Notes: a model not told the origin generated them from the sequence alone. Positions 42,452 to 52,550 are shown, counted from the stretch's first letter. The stretch: 64,000 nucleotides of DNA from Pseudomonas sp. GL-B-19 (GCF_019956415.1 NZ_JAHBDK010000029.1:1-64000), one strand, 5' to 3'. Program-made: numbers and translations.

Positions 42452-43750
42452 TTAGATGCCGATACGATCGCGCAGCGAGTAGTACACGGCGCCGAGGGCG
42501 GTCAACGGTGCTGAAAAGGTGCGGCCGCCGATCATTGGCATGTGTGGCAGGGAGGCGAACGCGTCGAAGCGTTCGGCGTCGCCGCGGATCATTTCCGAGA
42601 TCAGTTTGCCGGCCAGGTGCGAGCAGGTGACGCCGTGGCCGCTGTAGCCTTGCATGTAGTAGGCGTTTTTCTCGATGCGGCCGAATTGCGGCATGCGGGA
42701 CATGGTCAACAGGAAGTTGCCGGTCCAGCGGTAGTCGATTTTCACGTCCTTCAATTGCGGGAAGGTCTTGAGGATTTTCGGCTTGATCAGTTGTTCAATG
42801 TCGTCCGGTTCCCGCGCGCCATAGACCACGCCACCGCCGTACAGCAGGCGGTTGTCGGCGGTGAGGCGGTAGTAGTCGAGCAGGTAGTTGCAGTCTTCGA
42901 CGCAGTAGTTGTTTTTGATCAGGCTGCGCGCAACCTTTTCGGACAACGGTTCGGTGACGACGATTTGCGAGCCGCACGGCATGCTCTTGCTGGTCACGCG
43001 ATTGTCGAGGCCCTGCGGCAGATAAGCGTTACCGGCGATCAGCAGGTATTTGGCGCGCACTACGCCTTTGGCGGTGCGTACGGTGATCGGTTCGCCGTAA
43101 GTGATTTCTACTGCCGCCGATTGTTCGTAGATTTTGCCGCCCAGACCGATGATGGCCGAAGCTTCGCCGAGGGCCAGGTTCAGCGGGTGGATGTGGCCGC
43201 CCTGCATGTCGAGCAGGCCGCCGACGTAGGCGTCGGAACCGACTTCACGCTTGATGTCAGCCGTGTCGAGCATTTTCAGGTTCTTGTTGCCGTAGCGCTC
43301 CCAGCTTTTCTTCTGCTCGGCCAGGCCTTTGAGTTGCTTTTTGTTCATCGCGGCGAAGATGCCGCCCGGACGGTAGTCGCACTGGATGTCGTAGTGTTGT
43401 ATGCGCTGACGGATGATGTCGGCGCCTTCAAAAATCATGCTGCCGAGGACTTCGGCGGTTTTGTCGCCGTAGCGCTCTTCGATGACATCAACGTCGCGGC
43501 TGTAGGAGTTGACCAGTTGGCCACCGTTGCGACCGCTGGCGCCGAAACCGACTTTGGCGGCTTCCAGTACGGTGACGCTGTAGCCGGCTTCGGCGAGGAA
43601 CAGGGCCGAGGACAAACCGGTGTAGCCGGCGCCGATGATGCAGACGTCGCATTCCACCAACTCTTCAAGCACCGGGAAATCGCCGGTGAAGTTGCGGGTG
43701 GCGGCGTAGTAGCTGTTTACGTGGGTTTGTTTCACAGAATCTTGTTTCAT
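42452..43750 (-). CDS. puuB: Gamma-glutamylputrescine oxidase (FAD-dependent)
   Basis: A 432-residue DAO-type flavoprotein. The N-terminal GxGxxG dinucleotide motif is in CDVCIIGAGYTGLSSALFLA, and the second FAD motif region near GASGRNGGQLVNSYSR marks the PuuB/OrdL group. The C-terminal GYSGHGVTCSHLAGKL block is also typical. It oxidises gamma-glutamylputrescine to the aldehyde with O2, giving H2O2 and ammonia. It is 57 bp downstream of puuC on the same strand. Confidence 0.88.
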   Translation of the reverse strand: MKQDSVKQTHVNSYYAATRNFTGDFPVLEELVECDVCIIGAGYTGLSSALFLAEAGYSVTVLEAAKVGFGASGRNGGQLVNSYSRDVDVIEERYGDKTAEVLGSMIFEGADIIRQRIQHYDIQCDYRPGGIFAAMNKKQLKGLAEQKKSWERYGNKNLKMLDTADIKREVGSDAYVGGLLDMQGGHIHPLNLALGEASAIIGLGGKIYEQSAAVEITYGEPITVRTAKGVVRAKYLLIAGNAYLPQGLDNRVTSKSMPCGSQIVVTEPLSEKVARSLIKNNYCVEDCNYLLDYYRLTADNRLLYGGGVVYGAREPDDIEQLIKPKILKTFPQLKDVKIDYRWTGNFLLTMSRMPQFGRIEKNAYYMQGYSGHGVTCSHLAGKLISEMIRGDAERFDAFASLPHMPMIGGRTFSAPLTALGAVYYSLRDRIGI

Positions 43751-43807
43751 AGCTTTCTCCGATGGCCACCGGCAGCGTGCCGGCGCCCGTCGCTTTTTTT
43801 ATAGGTA

Positions 43808-45298
43808 TTAGAGCTTGATCCAGGTCGCTTTGAGTTCGGTGTATTTGTCGAACGCGTGCAGCGATTTGTCCCGACCGTTACCCGACTGCTTGTACCCGCC
43901 GAACGGCGCGGTCATGTCACCGCCGTCGTACTGGTTGACCCAGACGCTGCCGGCGCGCAAGCCGCGAGCGAAGGTGTGGGCCTTGCTCAGGTTGCTGGTC
44001 CAGACGCCAGCGGCCAGGCCGAAGATGCTGTCGTTGGCGATGGCCAGAGCTTCTTCAACGGTGTCGAAGGTGATCAGCGACAGCACCGGGCCGAAGATCT
44101 CTTCACGGGCGATGGTCATGGCGTTGGTCACGCCGTCGAAAATCGCCGGTTCCACGTAAAGGCCGCCGGTGCTTTCGAGGGTGCGGCTGCCGCCGGCGAT
44201 CAGTTGCGCGCCCTGGTCTTTGCCTACCTGGATGTAACGCAACACGTTGTCCAGTTGGCGCTGATCGACGACTGCGCCGACGGTGGTTTCCGGGTCCAGT
44301 GCGTGCCCCGGTTTCCACGCTTGCAGCGCTTCCACCAACAGCGGAATGAACTGCTCGCGGATCGAACGCTCCACCAGCAAGCGCGAACCGGCGGTGCAGA
44401 CTTCGCCCTGGTTAAAGGCAATCGCACCGGCCGCCGCTTGTGCTGCCGCGCGCAGATCCGGCGCGTCGGCGAACACCACGTTCGGGCTCTTGCCGCCGGC
44501 TTCGAGCCAGACGCGTTTCATGTTGCTTTGCCCGGCGTAGATCATCAGTTGCTTGGCAATCGCGGTCGAACCGGTGAAGGCCAGCACGTCGACGTCCATG
44601 TGCAGCGCCAGCGCCTTGCCGACAGTGTGGCCGTAGCCCGGCAGGACGTTGAACACGCCTTTCGGGATGCCAGCGTCCAGCGCCAGTTGCGCAATGCGAA
44701 TGGCCGTGAGCGGCGACTTTTCCGAAGGCTTGAGGATGAACGAGTTACCGGCAGCCAGCGCCGGGGCGAACTTCCAGCTGGCCATGATCAACGGGAAGTT
44801 CCACGGCACGATGGCGGCGACCACACCGGCAGGTTCGCGGGTAATCAGGCCGAGTTGATCGTGCGGGGTGGCGGCGACTTCGTCGTAGATCTTGTCGATG
44901 GCTTCGGCGCTCCAGCGGATCGCGTTGGCGGTCGCTGGAATGTCGATGTTCATCGAGTCGTTGATCGGCTTGCCCATGTCGAGGGTTTCGAGCAGGGCCA
45001 GTTCTTCCCGGTTGGCCAGGATCAGGTCGGCGAAGCGGATCAGGGTGCGCTTGCGCTCGGCCGGGGCAAGGTTGGCCCAGATGCCGGATTCGAAGGTGCG
45101 GCGCGCGACGGCGACGGCCGCATTGGCGTCGGCTTCGTCGGTGCTGGCGACGTTGGCCAGAAAGCGACCGTCGACCGGGCTCATGCATTCAAAGGTGTCG
45201 CCGCTGAGTGCAGGGCAATATTGGCCGTCGATGAATGCACGGCCTTCGAGTGTTAGGGACTGGAAGCGTTGTTCCCAGTCGCTGCGAGTGTTTGTCAT
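43808..45298 (-). CDS. puuC: Gamma-glutamyl-gamma-aminobutyraldehyde dehydrogenase
   Basis: A 496-residue aldehyde dehydrogenase of full length. Motifs are VPWNFPLIMASWKFAPALAA, FTGSTAIAK, the catalytic Glu in WLEAGGKSPN and the catalytic Cys in NQGEVCTAGSR. The PuuC/KauB subgroup is indicated by sequence style and by position between puuA and puuB. It oxidises gamma-glutamyl-gamma-aminobutyraldehyde to gamma-glutamyl-GABA. Confidence 0.88.
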   Translation of the reverse strand: MTNTRSDWEQRFQSLTLEGRAFIDGQYCPALSGDTFECMSPVDGRFLANVASTDEADANAAVAVARRTFESGIWANLAPAERKRTLIRFADLILANREELALLETLDMGKPINDSMNIDIPATANAIRWSAEAIDKIYDEVAATPHDQLGLITREPAGVVAAIVPWNFPLIMASWKFAPALAAGNSFILKPSEKSPLTAIRIAQLALDAGIPKGVFNVLPGYGHTVGKALALHMDVDVLAFTGSTAIAKQLMIYAGQSNMKRVWLEAGGKSPNVVFADAPDLRAAAQAAAGAIAFNQGEVCTAGSRLLVERSIREQFIPLLVEALQAWKPGHALDPETTVGAVVDQRQLDNVLRYIQVGKDQGAQLIAGGSRTLESTGGLYVEPAIFDGVTNAMTIAREEIFGPVLSLITFDTVEEALAIANDSIFGLAAGVWTSNLSKAHTFARGLRAGSVWVNQYDGGDMTAPFGGYKQSGNGRDKSLHAFDKYTELKATWIKL

Positions 45299-45363
45299 GG
45301 TTGTGACTCGACGCAGAGGAATATTGGATATCGGTGTGTCAGACGACGGGGGCTGGCTGATCG

Positions 45364-45466
45364 ACCGCCTTCGCTGGCAAGCCAGCTCCTACAGTTGATC
45401 CATGTCGCTCACAGATGCTGCGCCCGACACACAACCCTGTAGGAGCTGGCTTGCCAGCGAAGGCGG
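45364..45466. repeat. Tail-to-tail REP pair
   Basis: Two units (GCTGGCAAGCCAGCTCCTAC at 45364-45394, and GTAGGAGCTGGCTTGCCAGC at 45437-45466) face outward between the puuA stop and the puuC start. The order differs from the usual inward-facing REPIN. Confidence 0.8.
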
Positions 45467-45488
45467 TGCATCAGGCGACATCGAAGAA

Positions 45489-46865
45489 TCAGACAGTGTG
45501 CAAGTACCAGTTGTACTCAAGGTCGGAGATGGAGTTCTCGAACTCGGCCAACTCGCTTTCCTTGCACGCCACGAACACGTCGATGTACAGCGGGTCGATG
45601 TAACGGGCCATGACTTCGCTGTCGTCCAGCTCGCGCAGTGCATCACGCAGGTTGTTCGGCAGGCTCTGCTCGTTTTGCTCGTAGCTGTTGCCTTCGACCG
45701 GGGCGCCCGGTTCGATCTGGTTGGTCAGGCCGTGGTGAATACCGGCCAAAACCGAGGCCATCAACAGGTACGGGTTGGCGTCGGCACCGGCTACACGATG
45801 CTCGATGCGCACTGAGTCCGGCGAACCGGTCGGTACACGCACGGCTACGGTACGGTTGTCGATGCCCCAGCTTGGCGAGTTCGGCACGTAGAACTGGGCG
45901 CCGAAACGACGGTACGAGTTGACGTTCGGGCACAGGAACGCCATCTGCGCCGGCAGGGTCTCGAGCACACCGCCGATCGCGTGTCGCAGCGCGGCGTTCT
46001 GCTCGGGATCCTCGCTGGCAAAGATGTTGTTGCCTTCTTTGTCGAGAATCGAAATGTGCACGTGCAAACCGTTGCCCGCCTGACCCGGATACGGCTTGGC
46101 CATAAACGTGGTGTCCATCTCGTGGTCGTAGGCGATGTTCTTCACCAGACGCTTGAGCAACACCGCGTAGTCGCAGGCCTTGATCGGGTCGTTGACGTGA
46201 TGCAGGTTCACTTCGAACTGCGCCGGGGCGCTTTCCTTGACGATGGCGTCGGCAGGAATGCCCTGCTCTTTCGCGCCTTCGAGGATGTCTTGCAGACAAT
46301 CGACGTATTCGTCGAGGTCGTCGATCAGGTACACCTGAGTCGACACCGGACGCTTGCCGGACACCGGCGAGCGCGGCGATTGCGGACGGCCGTTCACGTT
46401 GTCCTGGTCGATCAGATAAAACTCGAGTTCGAACGCAGCGCAGATGGTCAGGCCCATGTCGTCGAACTTGCGCACGATATTGGCCAGCACTTCACGCGGG
46501 TCGGCGAAGAATGGCTGGCCTTCTAGTTCATGCATGGTCATCAACAGTTGCGCGGTCGGGCGCTTCTGCCAAGGCTCGATGCTGAGGGTGCCAGGAATGG
46601 GGAAACAGATCCGGTCAGAGTCGCCGATGTCCAGACCCAGGCCAGTGCTTTCCACCGTAGAACCGTTGATGTCCAGAGCAAACAGAGACGCCGGCAGGTT
46701 AATGCCTTTTTCGTAGACCTTATGAAGACTGGTGCGCTCGATGCGCTTGCCGCGCACCACGCCGTTCATATCCGCAATCAGAAGGTCGACGTACAAAACC
46801 TCAGGATATTTCTTAAGGAATGCGTTTGCTTCGTTGAGTTGAACGGCACGCAGAGGGACCGACAT
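45489..46865 (-). CDS. puuA: Gamma-glutamylputrescine synthetase (glutamine synthetase family)
   Basis: A 458-residue glutamine-synthetase-fold ligase. Recognisable blocks are FELEFYLIDQDNVNGRPQSP, QFEVNLHHVNDP (acidic metal ligands), GNGLHVHISILDKEGNN and RIEHRVAGADANPYLLMA. It lacks the Tyr adenylylation motif of GlnA. It joins glutamate to the amine of putrescine with ATP, the first step of the Puu pathway. The gene opens the minus-strand puuA-puuC-puuB series and is divergent from puuD. Confidence 0.92.
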   Translation of the reverse strand: MSVPLRAVQLNEANAFLKKYPEVLYVDLLIADMNGVVRGKRIERTSLHKVYEKGINLPASLFALDINGSTVESTGLGLDIGDSDRICFPIPGTLSIEPWQKRPTAQLLMTMHELEGQPFFADPREVLANIVRKFDDMGLTICAAFELEFYLIDQDNVNGRPQSPRSPVSGKRPVSTQVYLIDDLDEYVDCLQDILEGAKEQGIPADAIVKESAPAQFEVNLHHVNDPIKACDYAVLLKRLVKNIAYDHEMDTTFMAKPYPGQAGNGLHVHISILDKEGNNIFASEDPEQNAALRHAIGGVLETLPAQMAFLCPNVNSYRRFGAQFYVPNSPSWGIDNRTVAVRVPTGSPDSVRIEHRVAGADANPYLLMASVLAGIHHGLTNQIEPGAPVEGNSYEQNEQSLPNNLRDALRELDDSEVMARYIDPLYIDVFVACKESELAEFENSISDLEYNWYLHTV

Positions 46866-47149
46866 GATGCACCTATTTTTTAGCTGTTAATTATTATGTT
46901 CACTACCCTTTCACGAGCCCAGTCAACCCGAACGGCAAAGTGAAGTCAATAGCGAACACTTGACCCTTCAACCTTTATTTTCTGGCCTTTTTAGGGGACG
47001 AGAGTGCCAGATCGATCTTGCGCACCGTGTAATTGCTGGAGATCGGACGTGCGGCGTTTAGAATTTTTTACATGAGAGTTGTTAATTAAAATCAACAAGG
47101 CTAAGCTCCGGAAAAGCTCGTTCAAGTGTGAAACTTCGAGGTGATAAAA
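46866..47149. promoter_or_regulatory. Divergent puuA/puuD promoter region
   Basis: A 284-bp gene-free, A/T-rich stretch. GTTAATTA occurs at 46886 near puuA and again in a near-palindrome at 47079-47096 (TTGTTAATTAAAATCAACAA type) near puuD. These paired sites are plausible operators for the PuuR-like regulator. A GAGG ribosome site precedes puuD. Confidence 0.5.
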
Positions 47150-47911
47150 ATGGCATTCAAGCCATTGATCGGCGTTACTGCATGCGTCAAACAGATTGGC
47201 CTGCACCCCTACCACGTCAGCGGCGACAAGTACTTGCGTGCTGTCAGCGTCGCGGCTTTGGGGCTGCCTGTGGTCATCCCTTCCCTGGGCGAACTGACTG
47301 AAATCGAGGATGTGCTCGCGCATCTCGACGGTCTGTTGCTGACCGGCTCCCCCTCGAATGTGGAACCTTTCCACTATCAAGGCCTGGCCAGCGCTCCCGG
47401 CACGGATCACGATCCGGCGCGGGACGCCACGACCCTTCCTTTATTACGTGCGGCCATTGCGGCCGGCGTGCCGGTGCTCGGCATCTGCCGGGGCTTTCAG
47501 GAAATGAACGTGGCGTTTGGTGGCAGCCTGCATCAGAAGGTCCACGAACTGCCGGGCATGCTGGACCACCGCGAAGCGGACAGTCCGGAGCTGGCGGTGC
47601 AATACGCACCGGCACATACGGTCACTGTGCAACCGGGCGGCGTGTTCGAAGCCCTGGAGTTGCCGGCGGAGCTCATGGTCAATTCGATTCACAGTCAGGG
47701 TATCGACCGATTGGCGCCCGGCCTGCGTGCCGAAGCGATTGCGCCGGACGGCTTGATCGAGGCGATTTCCGTCGACCACAGCCCAACGTTTGCAGTCGGC
47801 GTGCAATGGCACCCGGAGTGGCAGGTGCTTTCGAATCCTCCTTATTTGAGTATTTTCCAGGCGTTCGGCGATGCGTGCCGGCGACGGGCCGCGCTGCGTA
47901 AAAGCCGCTGA
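47150..47911 (+). CDS. puuD: Gamma-glutamyl-GABA hydrolase (class I amidotransferase)
   Basis: A 253-residue class I glutamine amidotransferase-like hydrolase. The Cys nucleophile lies in VLGICRGFQEMNVAFGGSLH, the partner His-x-Glu in VGVQWHPEWQ, and LDGLLLTGSPSNVEP is also conserved. It releases GABA and glutamate, the last Puu step. In Pseudomonas the homologue is SpuA. The ATG at 47150 has GAGG at 7-8 bp. Confidence 0.9.
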   Translation: MAFKPLIGVTACVKQIGLHPYHVSGDKYLRAVSVAALGLPVVIPSLGELTEIEDVLAHLDGLLLTGSPSNVEPFHYQGLASAPGTDHDPARDATTLPLLRAAIAAGVPVLGICRGFQEMNVAFGGSLHQKVHELPGMLDHREADSPELAVQYAPAHTVTVQPGGVFEALELPAELMVNSIHSQGIDRLAPGLRAEAIAPDGLIEAISVDHSPTFAVGVQWHPEWQVLSNPPYLSIFQAFGDACRRRAALRKSR

Positions 47912-48084
47912 CTGAATACACAAACAACTGATTACTGCCCCCGCGAGTCAGACGGGCGTGCCTTTGCGCGCCCGCCCCTCGCGACAGCAACACACTGCGA
48001 TAACAACAAGTACTACCAGGCAGCCAGGACGGCGGCGCCGAATAAGCCCAAGCGGTACGGGCCAGTGAATCCAACGCAACACCC

Positions 48085-48176
48085 CTGTAGGAGCTGGCTT
48101 GCCAGCGATGGCGGTCTGTCAGTCGACACTGATGTCGACTGCCACGGCCTCTTCGCTGGCAAGCCAGCTCCTACAG
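48085..48176. repeat. REPIN
   Basis: An inverted pair GTAGGAGCTGGCTTGCCAGC / GCTGGCAAGCCAGCTCCTAC between puuD and potA. The 367-bp gap also holds a GC-rich hairpin (CGGGCG/CGCCCG near 47953-47976) after puuD. Confidence 0.87.
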
Positions 48177-48278
48177 GGGACGCGAGTGAATTGACTGGCA
48201 CCACACGGTTCGGGCTTGCAATCAACTATTAAGTCAGGCCGCGTTGGCCCGACGACTGAAACCTGTTGGGAGTTTCAC

Positions 48279-49421
48279 ATGGCAAACGCCTCCAGCACTT
48301 ACAGGAAGGCTCTTGAAGGTCACCAGACATCGAAAAAGGTGTTGTTGAAGGTCGACCGCGTCACCAAGAAGTTCGACGAAACCTGCGCAGTAGACGATGT
48401 CTCGCTTGAGATTCATCAAGGCGAGATCTTCGCCCTGCTCGGCGGTTCCGGTTCCGGCAAATCAACCCTGCTGCGCATGCTCGCAGGCTTCGAGCGCCCG
48501 ACCGATGGCCGGATTTTCCTCGACGGCGTGGACATCACCGACATGCCGCCGTACGAGCGGCCGATCAACATGATGTTCCAGTCGTACGCCTTGTTCCCGC
48601 ACATGACCGTGGCGCAGAACATTGCCTTCGGCCTCAAGCAGGACCGTTTGCCCGCCAGCGAAATCGACGCCCGCGTTGAAGAAATGCTGCGCCTGGTGCA
48701 CATGACCCAATACGCCAAGCGCAAGCCGCATCAACTGTCCGGCGGTCAGCGTCAGCGTGTGGCATTGGCTCGCTCCCTGGCCAAGCGTCCGAAGCTGCTG
48801 CTGCTCGACGAACCGATGGGCGCGCTGGATAAGAAGCTGCGTTCGCAGATGCAACTGGAGCTGGTGGAAATCATCGAGCGTGTCGGCGTGACATGCGTGA
48901 TGGTGACCCACGACCAGGAAGAGGCCATGACCATGGCCCAGCGCATCGCGATCATGCACCTGGGCTGGATCGCGCAAATCGGCAGCCCGGTCGACATCTA
49001 CGAAGCACCGGTCAGCCGCATGGTCTGCGAGTTCATCGGCAACGTGAACGCCTTCGACGGCACGGTGGTGGAAGACCTTGAAGGTCACGCAATCATCCAC
49101 AGCCCAGACCTTGAGCAGAAGATTTACGTGGGTCACGGCGTCAGCACCTCGGTGCAGGACAAGTCGATCACCTACGCCATCCGCCCGGAAAAAATGCTGG
49201 TCAGCACGGTCAAGCCCGAGAACCGCTACAACTGGTCCCAAGGCAAAGTGCATGACATCGCCTACCTCGGCGGTCACTCGGTGTTCTACGTCGAACTGCC
49301 AAGCGGCAAAGTTGTGCAATCGTTCATGGCCAACGCCGAACGCCGTGGCGCGCGCCCGACCTGGGATGACACCGTCTACGTGTGGTGGGAAGACGACAGC
49401 GGCGTGGTACTGCGCTCATGA
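48279..49421 (+). CDS. potA: Polyamine ABC transporter ATP-binding protein
   Basis: A 380-residue ABC ATPase of the PotA/PotG type with Walker A (LLGGSGSGKSTLLRM), the Q-loop MMFQSYALFPHMTV, signature LSGGQRQRVALAR, Walker B LLLLDEPMGALD and a C-terminal TOBE domain (ITYAIRPEKMLV). It energises the permeases encoded next; its stop overlaps the next ATG by 4 bp. Confidence 0.93.
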   Translation: MANASSTYRKALEGHQTSKKVLLKVDRVTKKFDETCAVDDVSLEIHQGEIFALLGGSGSGKSTLLRMLAGFERPTDGRIFLDGVDITDMPPYERPINMMFQSYALFPHMTVAQNIAFGLKQDRLPASEIDARVEEMLRLVHMTQYAKRKPHQLSGGQRQRVALARSLAKRPKLLLLDEPMGALDKKLRSQMQLELVEIIERVGVTCVMVTHDQEEAMTMAQRIAIMHLGWIAQIGSPVDIYEAPVSRMVCEFIGNVNAFDGTVVEDLEGHAIIHSPDLEQKIYVGHGVSTSVQDKSITYAIRPEKMLVSTVKPENRYNWSQGKVHDIAYLGGHSVFYVELPSGKVVQSFMANAERRGARPTWDDTVYVWWEDDSGVVLRS

Positions 49422-50332
49422 AAACACTCAATCAGCAGTTCATGCGGCTGATGCCGAGTGGTCGAAAGCTCGTCATCGGGGTTCCCTTCCTGTGGCTGTG
49501 CCTGTTTTTCCTGTTGCCGTTCTTCCTGGTGATGAAGATCAGCTTCTCGGAAGCGGCGCTGGCCATTCCTCCTTATTCGGAGATTTACACCTACGCCGAA
49601 CAGAAGTTTCAGCTGTTTTTGAACGTCGGCAACTACCTGTTGCTGACCGACGATGAGCTGTACATCTCGGCCTACCTCGGCTCATTGAAGGTCGCGTTGT
49701 TCAGCACGCTGATTTGCCTGGTGCTCGGTTTCCCGATGGCCTACGCCATTACCAAGGCCAACAAGGAAACGCAAAACGTCCTGATGCTGTTGATCATGAT
49801 GCCGACCTGGACCGCGATCCTGATCCGCGTGTATGCGTGGATGGGCATTCTCAGCAACAACGGATTGCTAAACGGGTTTTTGATGTGGACCGGACTGACC
49901 GATCACCCGATCGAGATCCTCAACACCAACACGGCCGTGTACATCGGCGTGGTTTACGCCTACTTGCCGTTCATGGTGTTGCCGCTGTACGCCAACCTGG
50001 TCAAGCACGATCAAAGCCTGCTGGAAGCGGCTTCAGATTTGGGTTCGAGCAACTTCAACAACTTCTGGAAAATCACCGTGCCGCTGGCCAAGAACGGCAT
50101 CATCGCAGGCTGCATGCTGGTGTTCATCCCGGTGGTGGGTGAGTTCGTGATTCCGGAACTGCTGGGCGGCCCGGAGACCCTGATGATCGGTCGCGTGCTG
50201 TGGCAAGAGTTCTTCAACAACCGCGACTGGCCGGTGGCGTCTGCACTGGCGGTGGTGATGCTGTTGATCCTGATTGTGCCGATTCTGCTGTTTAACCGCA
50301 GCCAGGCCAAAGAGATGGAGGCACGGGGATGA
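49418..50332 (+). CDS. potH: Polyamine ABC transporter permease (PotH type)
   Basis: A 304-residue inner-membrane permease with six helices and the EAA loop (SLLEAASDLGSSNFNNFWKI). N-terminal VPFLWLCLFFLLPFFLVMKI is typical of PotB/PotH. It overlaps potA and the following permease by 4 bp each. Confidence 0.92.
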   Translation: MKTLNQQFMRLMPSGRKLVIGVPFLWLCLFFLLPFFLVMKISFSEAALAIPPYSEIYTYAEQKFQLFLNVGNYLLLTDDELYISAYLGSLKVALFSTLICLVLGFPMAYAITKANKETQNVLMLLIMMPTWTAILIRVYAWMGILSNNGLLNGFLMWTGLTDHPIEILNTNTAVYIGVVYAYLPFMVLPLYANLVKHDQSLLEAASDLGSSNFNNFWKITVPLAKNGIIAGCMLVFIPVVGEFVIPELLGGPETLMIGRVLWQEFFNNRDWPVASALAVVMLLILIVPILLFNRSQAKEMEARG

Positions 50333-51213
50333 AACGTTTCGGTTTTTCAAAAATGATGCTGGTGTTCGGCCTGTCGTTTATCTACCTGCCGATGCTGATC
50401 CTGGTGATCTACTCGTTCAACGCCTCGAAATTGGTGACCGTGTGGGGCGGCTGGTCGTTCAAGTGGTACGCCGGTTTGCTCGACAACACGCAACTGATGG
50501 GCTCGGTGGTGCGCTCGCTGGAAATCGCCTGCTACACGGCGGTGGCTGCGGTTGCACTGGGGACCTTGGCGGCGTTTGTGCTGACCCGCGTCACGCGCTT
50601 CAAAGGTCGCACATTGTTCGGCGGCCTGGTCACTGCGCCGCTAGTGATGCCGGAAGTGATCACCGGTCTGTCGCTGTTGCTGCTGTTCGTGGCGATGGCG
50701 CAGTTGATCGGTTGGCCGCAGGAACGCGGCATCATCACCATCTGGATCGCTCACACGACGTTCTGTGCGGCGTATGTGGCGGTGGTCGTTTCCGCGCGCT
50801 TGCGTGAGCTGGACCTGTCCATCGAAGAAGCGGCCATGGACCTTGGGGCCAAGCCATTCAAGGTGTTTTTCCTGATCACCATTCCGATGATCGCGCCATC
50901 GTTGGCGGCCGGCGGCATGATGTCGTTTGCCCTGTCGCTGGATGATCTGGTGTTGGCGAGTTTCGTGTCGGGGCCGGGTTCGACGACCCTGCCGATGGAA
51001 GTGTTCTCGGCGGTGCGTCTGGGCGTGAAGCCTGAGATCAACGCCGTGGCCAGTTTGATCCTGTTGGCGGTATCGATTGTGACCTTCATGGTCTGGTACT
51101 TCAGCCGCCGCGCCGAAGCCACCCGCAAGCGTGCGATCCAGGAAGCAATGGACCAGACCGCCAATGAGTCGTGGCAGCAACCTGACAAGCAAATGGTAGA
51201 AGCGACGGCTTAA
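50329..51213 (+). CDS. potI: Polyamine ABC transporter permease (PotI type)
   Basis: A 294-residue permease with six helices and the EAA loop (DLSIEEAAMDLGAKPFKVFF). It is the second membrane subunit, completing the translocation pore with the PotH-like protein. A polar C-terminal tail of about 30 residues follows the last helix. Confidence 0.92.
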   Translation: MKRFGFSKMMLVFGLSFIYLPMLILVIYSFNASKLVTVWGGWSFKWYAGLLDNTQLMGSVVRSLEIACYTAVAAVALGTLAAFVLTRVTRFKGRTLFGGLVTAPLVMPEVITGLSLLLLFVAMAQLIGWPQERGIITIWIAHTTFCAAYVAVVVSARLRELDLSIEEAAMDLGAKPFKVFFLITIPMIAPSLAAGGMMSFALSLDDLVLASFVSGPGSTTLPMEVFSAVRLGVKPEINAVASLILLAVSIVTFMVWYFSRRAEATRKRAIQEAMDQTANESWQQPDKQMVEATA

Positions 51214-51233
51214 GGGCCTGCAGCACGCACACT

Positions 51234-51368
51234 TTGTAGCAGCTGGCGAAGCCTGCGTTCGGCTGCGAAGCAGTCGTGAATTCAGACACTGCGGTTCTTT
51301 CTGGAAGATTGAATTCGCAGGTTTTACGACTGCTTCGCAGCCGAGCGCAGGCTTCGCCAGCTGCTACA
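51234..51368. repeat. REPIN, second family
   Basis: Inverted GTAGCAGCTGGCGAAGCCTG arms (including GCGTTCGGCTGCGAAGCAGT) between the permease and binding-protein genes. It may set different mRNA levels for the binding protein, which is usually needed in excess. Confidence 0.88.
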
Positions 51369-51430
51369 AGGGGTGCGCCAAGACTGCAATTGTTTTGCGA
51401 ATTTGAATAAAAAAGAATGGAGTTGTACCG

Positions 51431-52528
51431 ATGAAAATGTTTGGCAGGACTCTGCTGACACTGTCCTTATTGGGCGCTATGGCTACCGGCGCCCAGGCCA
51501 ATGACAAGGTACTGCGCGTCTACAACTGGTCGGATTACATCGCACCGGACACCGTCAAGAAGTTCGAAGACGAGACCGGCATTCGCGTGACCTACGATGT
51601 GTTCGACAGCAATGAAACCCTTGAGGCACGCCTGCTCGCGGGCAAATCCGGCTACGACATTGTCGTGCCGTCCAACAGTTTTCTGGCCAAGCAGATCAAG
51701 GCTGGCGTCTATCAGACACTGGACAAATCGAAGCTGCCGAACTGGAAAAACCTCAACTCTGTCCTGCTGAAAAACGCCTCCGCCAGCGATCCGGATAACG
51801 CTCACGCCTTCCCGTACATGTGGGGCTCGATTGGCATCGGTTTCAACCCGGTCAAGGTCAAGGAAGTACTCGGCGCCAACGCACCGACCAACTCCTGGGA
51901 CCTGCTATTCAAACCGGAAAACGCGGAAAAACTCAAAGCCTGCGGCATCAGTTTCCTCGACTCGCCAACCGAAATGCTCCCGGCCGCCCTGCACTACCTG
52001 GGCTACCCGGTGAACTCGCAAGACAAAGGCCAGATCGCCGAAGCTGAAGCGCTGTTCATGAAGATTCGCCCTTCTGTGGCGTACTTCCATTCGTCGAAGT
52101 ACATCTCCGACCTGGCCAATGGCAACATCTGCGTGGCGGTCGGCTATTCCGGCGACGTCCTGCAAGCCAAGGCCCGCGCCCAGGAATCGGGTAACACGGT
52201 GCAGATCGACTACAGCATCCCGAAAGAAGGCGCCGGCAGTTTCTACGACATGGTCGCCATCCCTCGGGATGCGGCGAACGTCGAGAACGCTTACCTGTTC
52301 ATGAACTTCCTGATGCGCCCGGACATCATCGCCGAGATCACCAACAACATCGGCTACAGCAACGCCAACGCCGCAGCGACGCCGCTGGTGGATGAGGCGA
52401 TTCGGGATGATCCGGGCTCGTATCCGCCGCAGGAGGTGATGGCGACGCTGTATGCGATTCCGGATATGCCGATCGGGATTCAGCGGGTGATGACCCGGGG
52501 CTGGACGCGGGTCAAGCTCGGGAAATAA
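51431..52528 (+). CDS. potF: Polyamine-binding periplasmic protein (PotF/SpuD type)
   Basis: A 365-residue periplasmic solute-binding protein. The signal peptide ends AQA near residue 23. The PotD/PotF blocks [55 protein letters not shown] and [18 protein letters not shown] are clear. Trp and Asp residues of the polyamine pocket are within these blocks. It feeds the upstream ABC permease. Confidence 0.93.
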   Translation: MKMFGRTLLTLSLLGAMATGAQANDKVLRVYNWSDYIAPDTVKKFEDETGIRVTYDVFDSNETLEARLLAGKSGYDIVVPSNSFLAKQIKAGVYQTLDKSKLPNWKNLNSVLLKNASASDPDNAHAFPYMWGSIGIGFNPVKVKEVLGANAPTNSWDLLFKPENAEKLKACGISFLDSPTEMLPAALHYLGYPVNSQDKGQIAEAEALFMKIRPSVAYFHSSKYISDLANGNICVAVGYSGDVLQAKARAQESGNTVQIDYSIPKEGAGSFYDMVAIPRDAANVENAYLFMNFLMRPDIIAEITNNIGYSNANAAATPLVDEAIRDDPGSYPPQEVMATLYAIPDMPIGIQRVMTRGWTRVKLGK

Positions 52529-52550
52529 TCGCTGAATGTGAAATCGCTTT

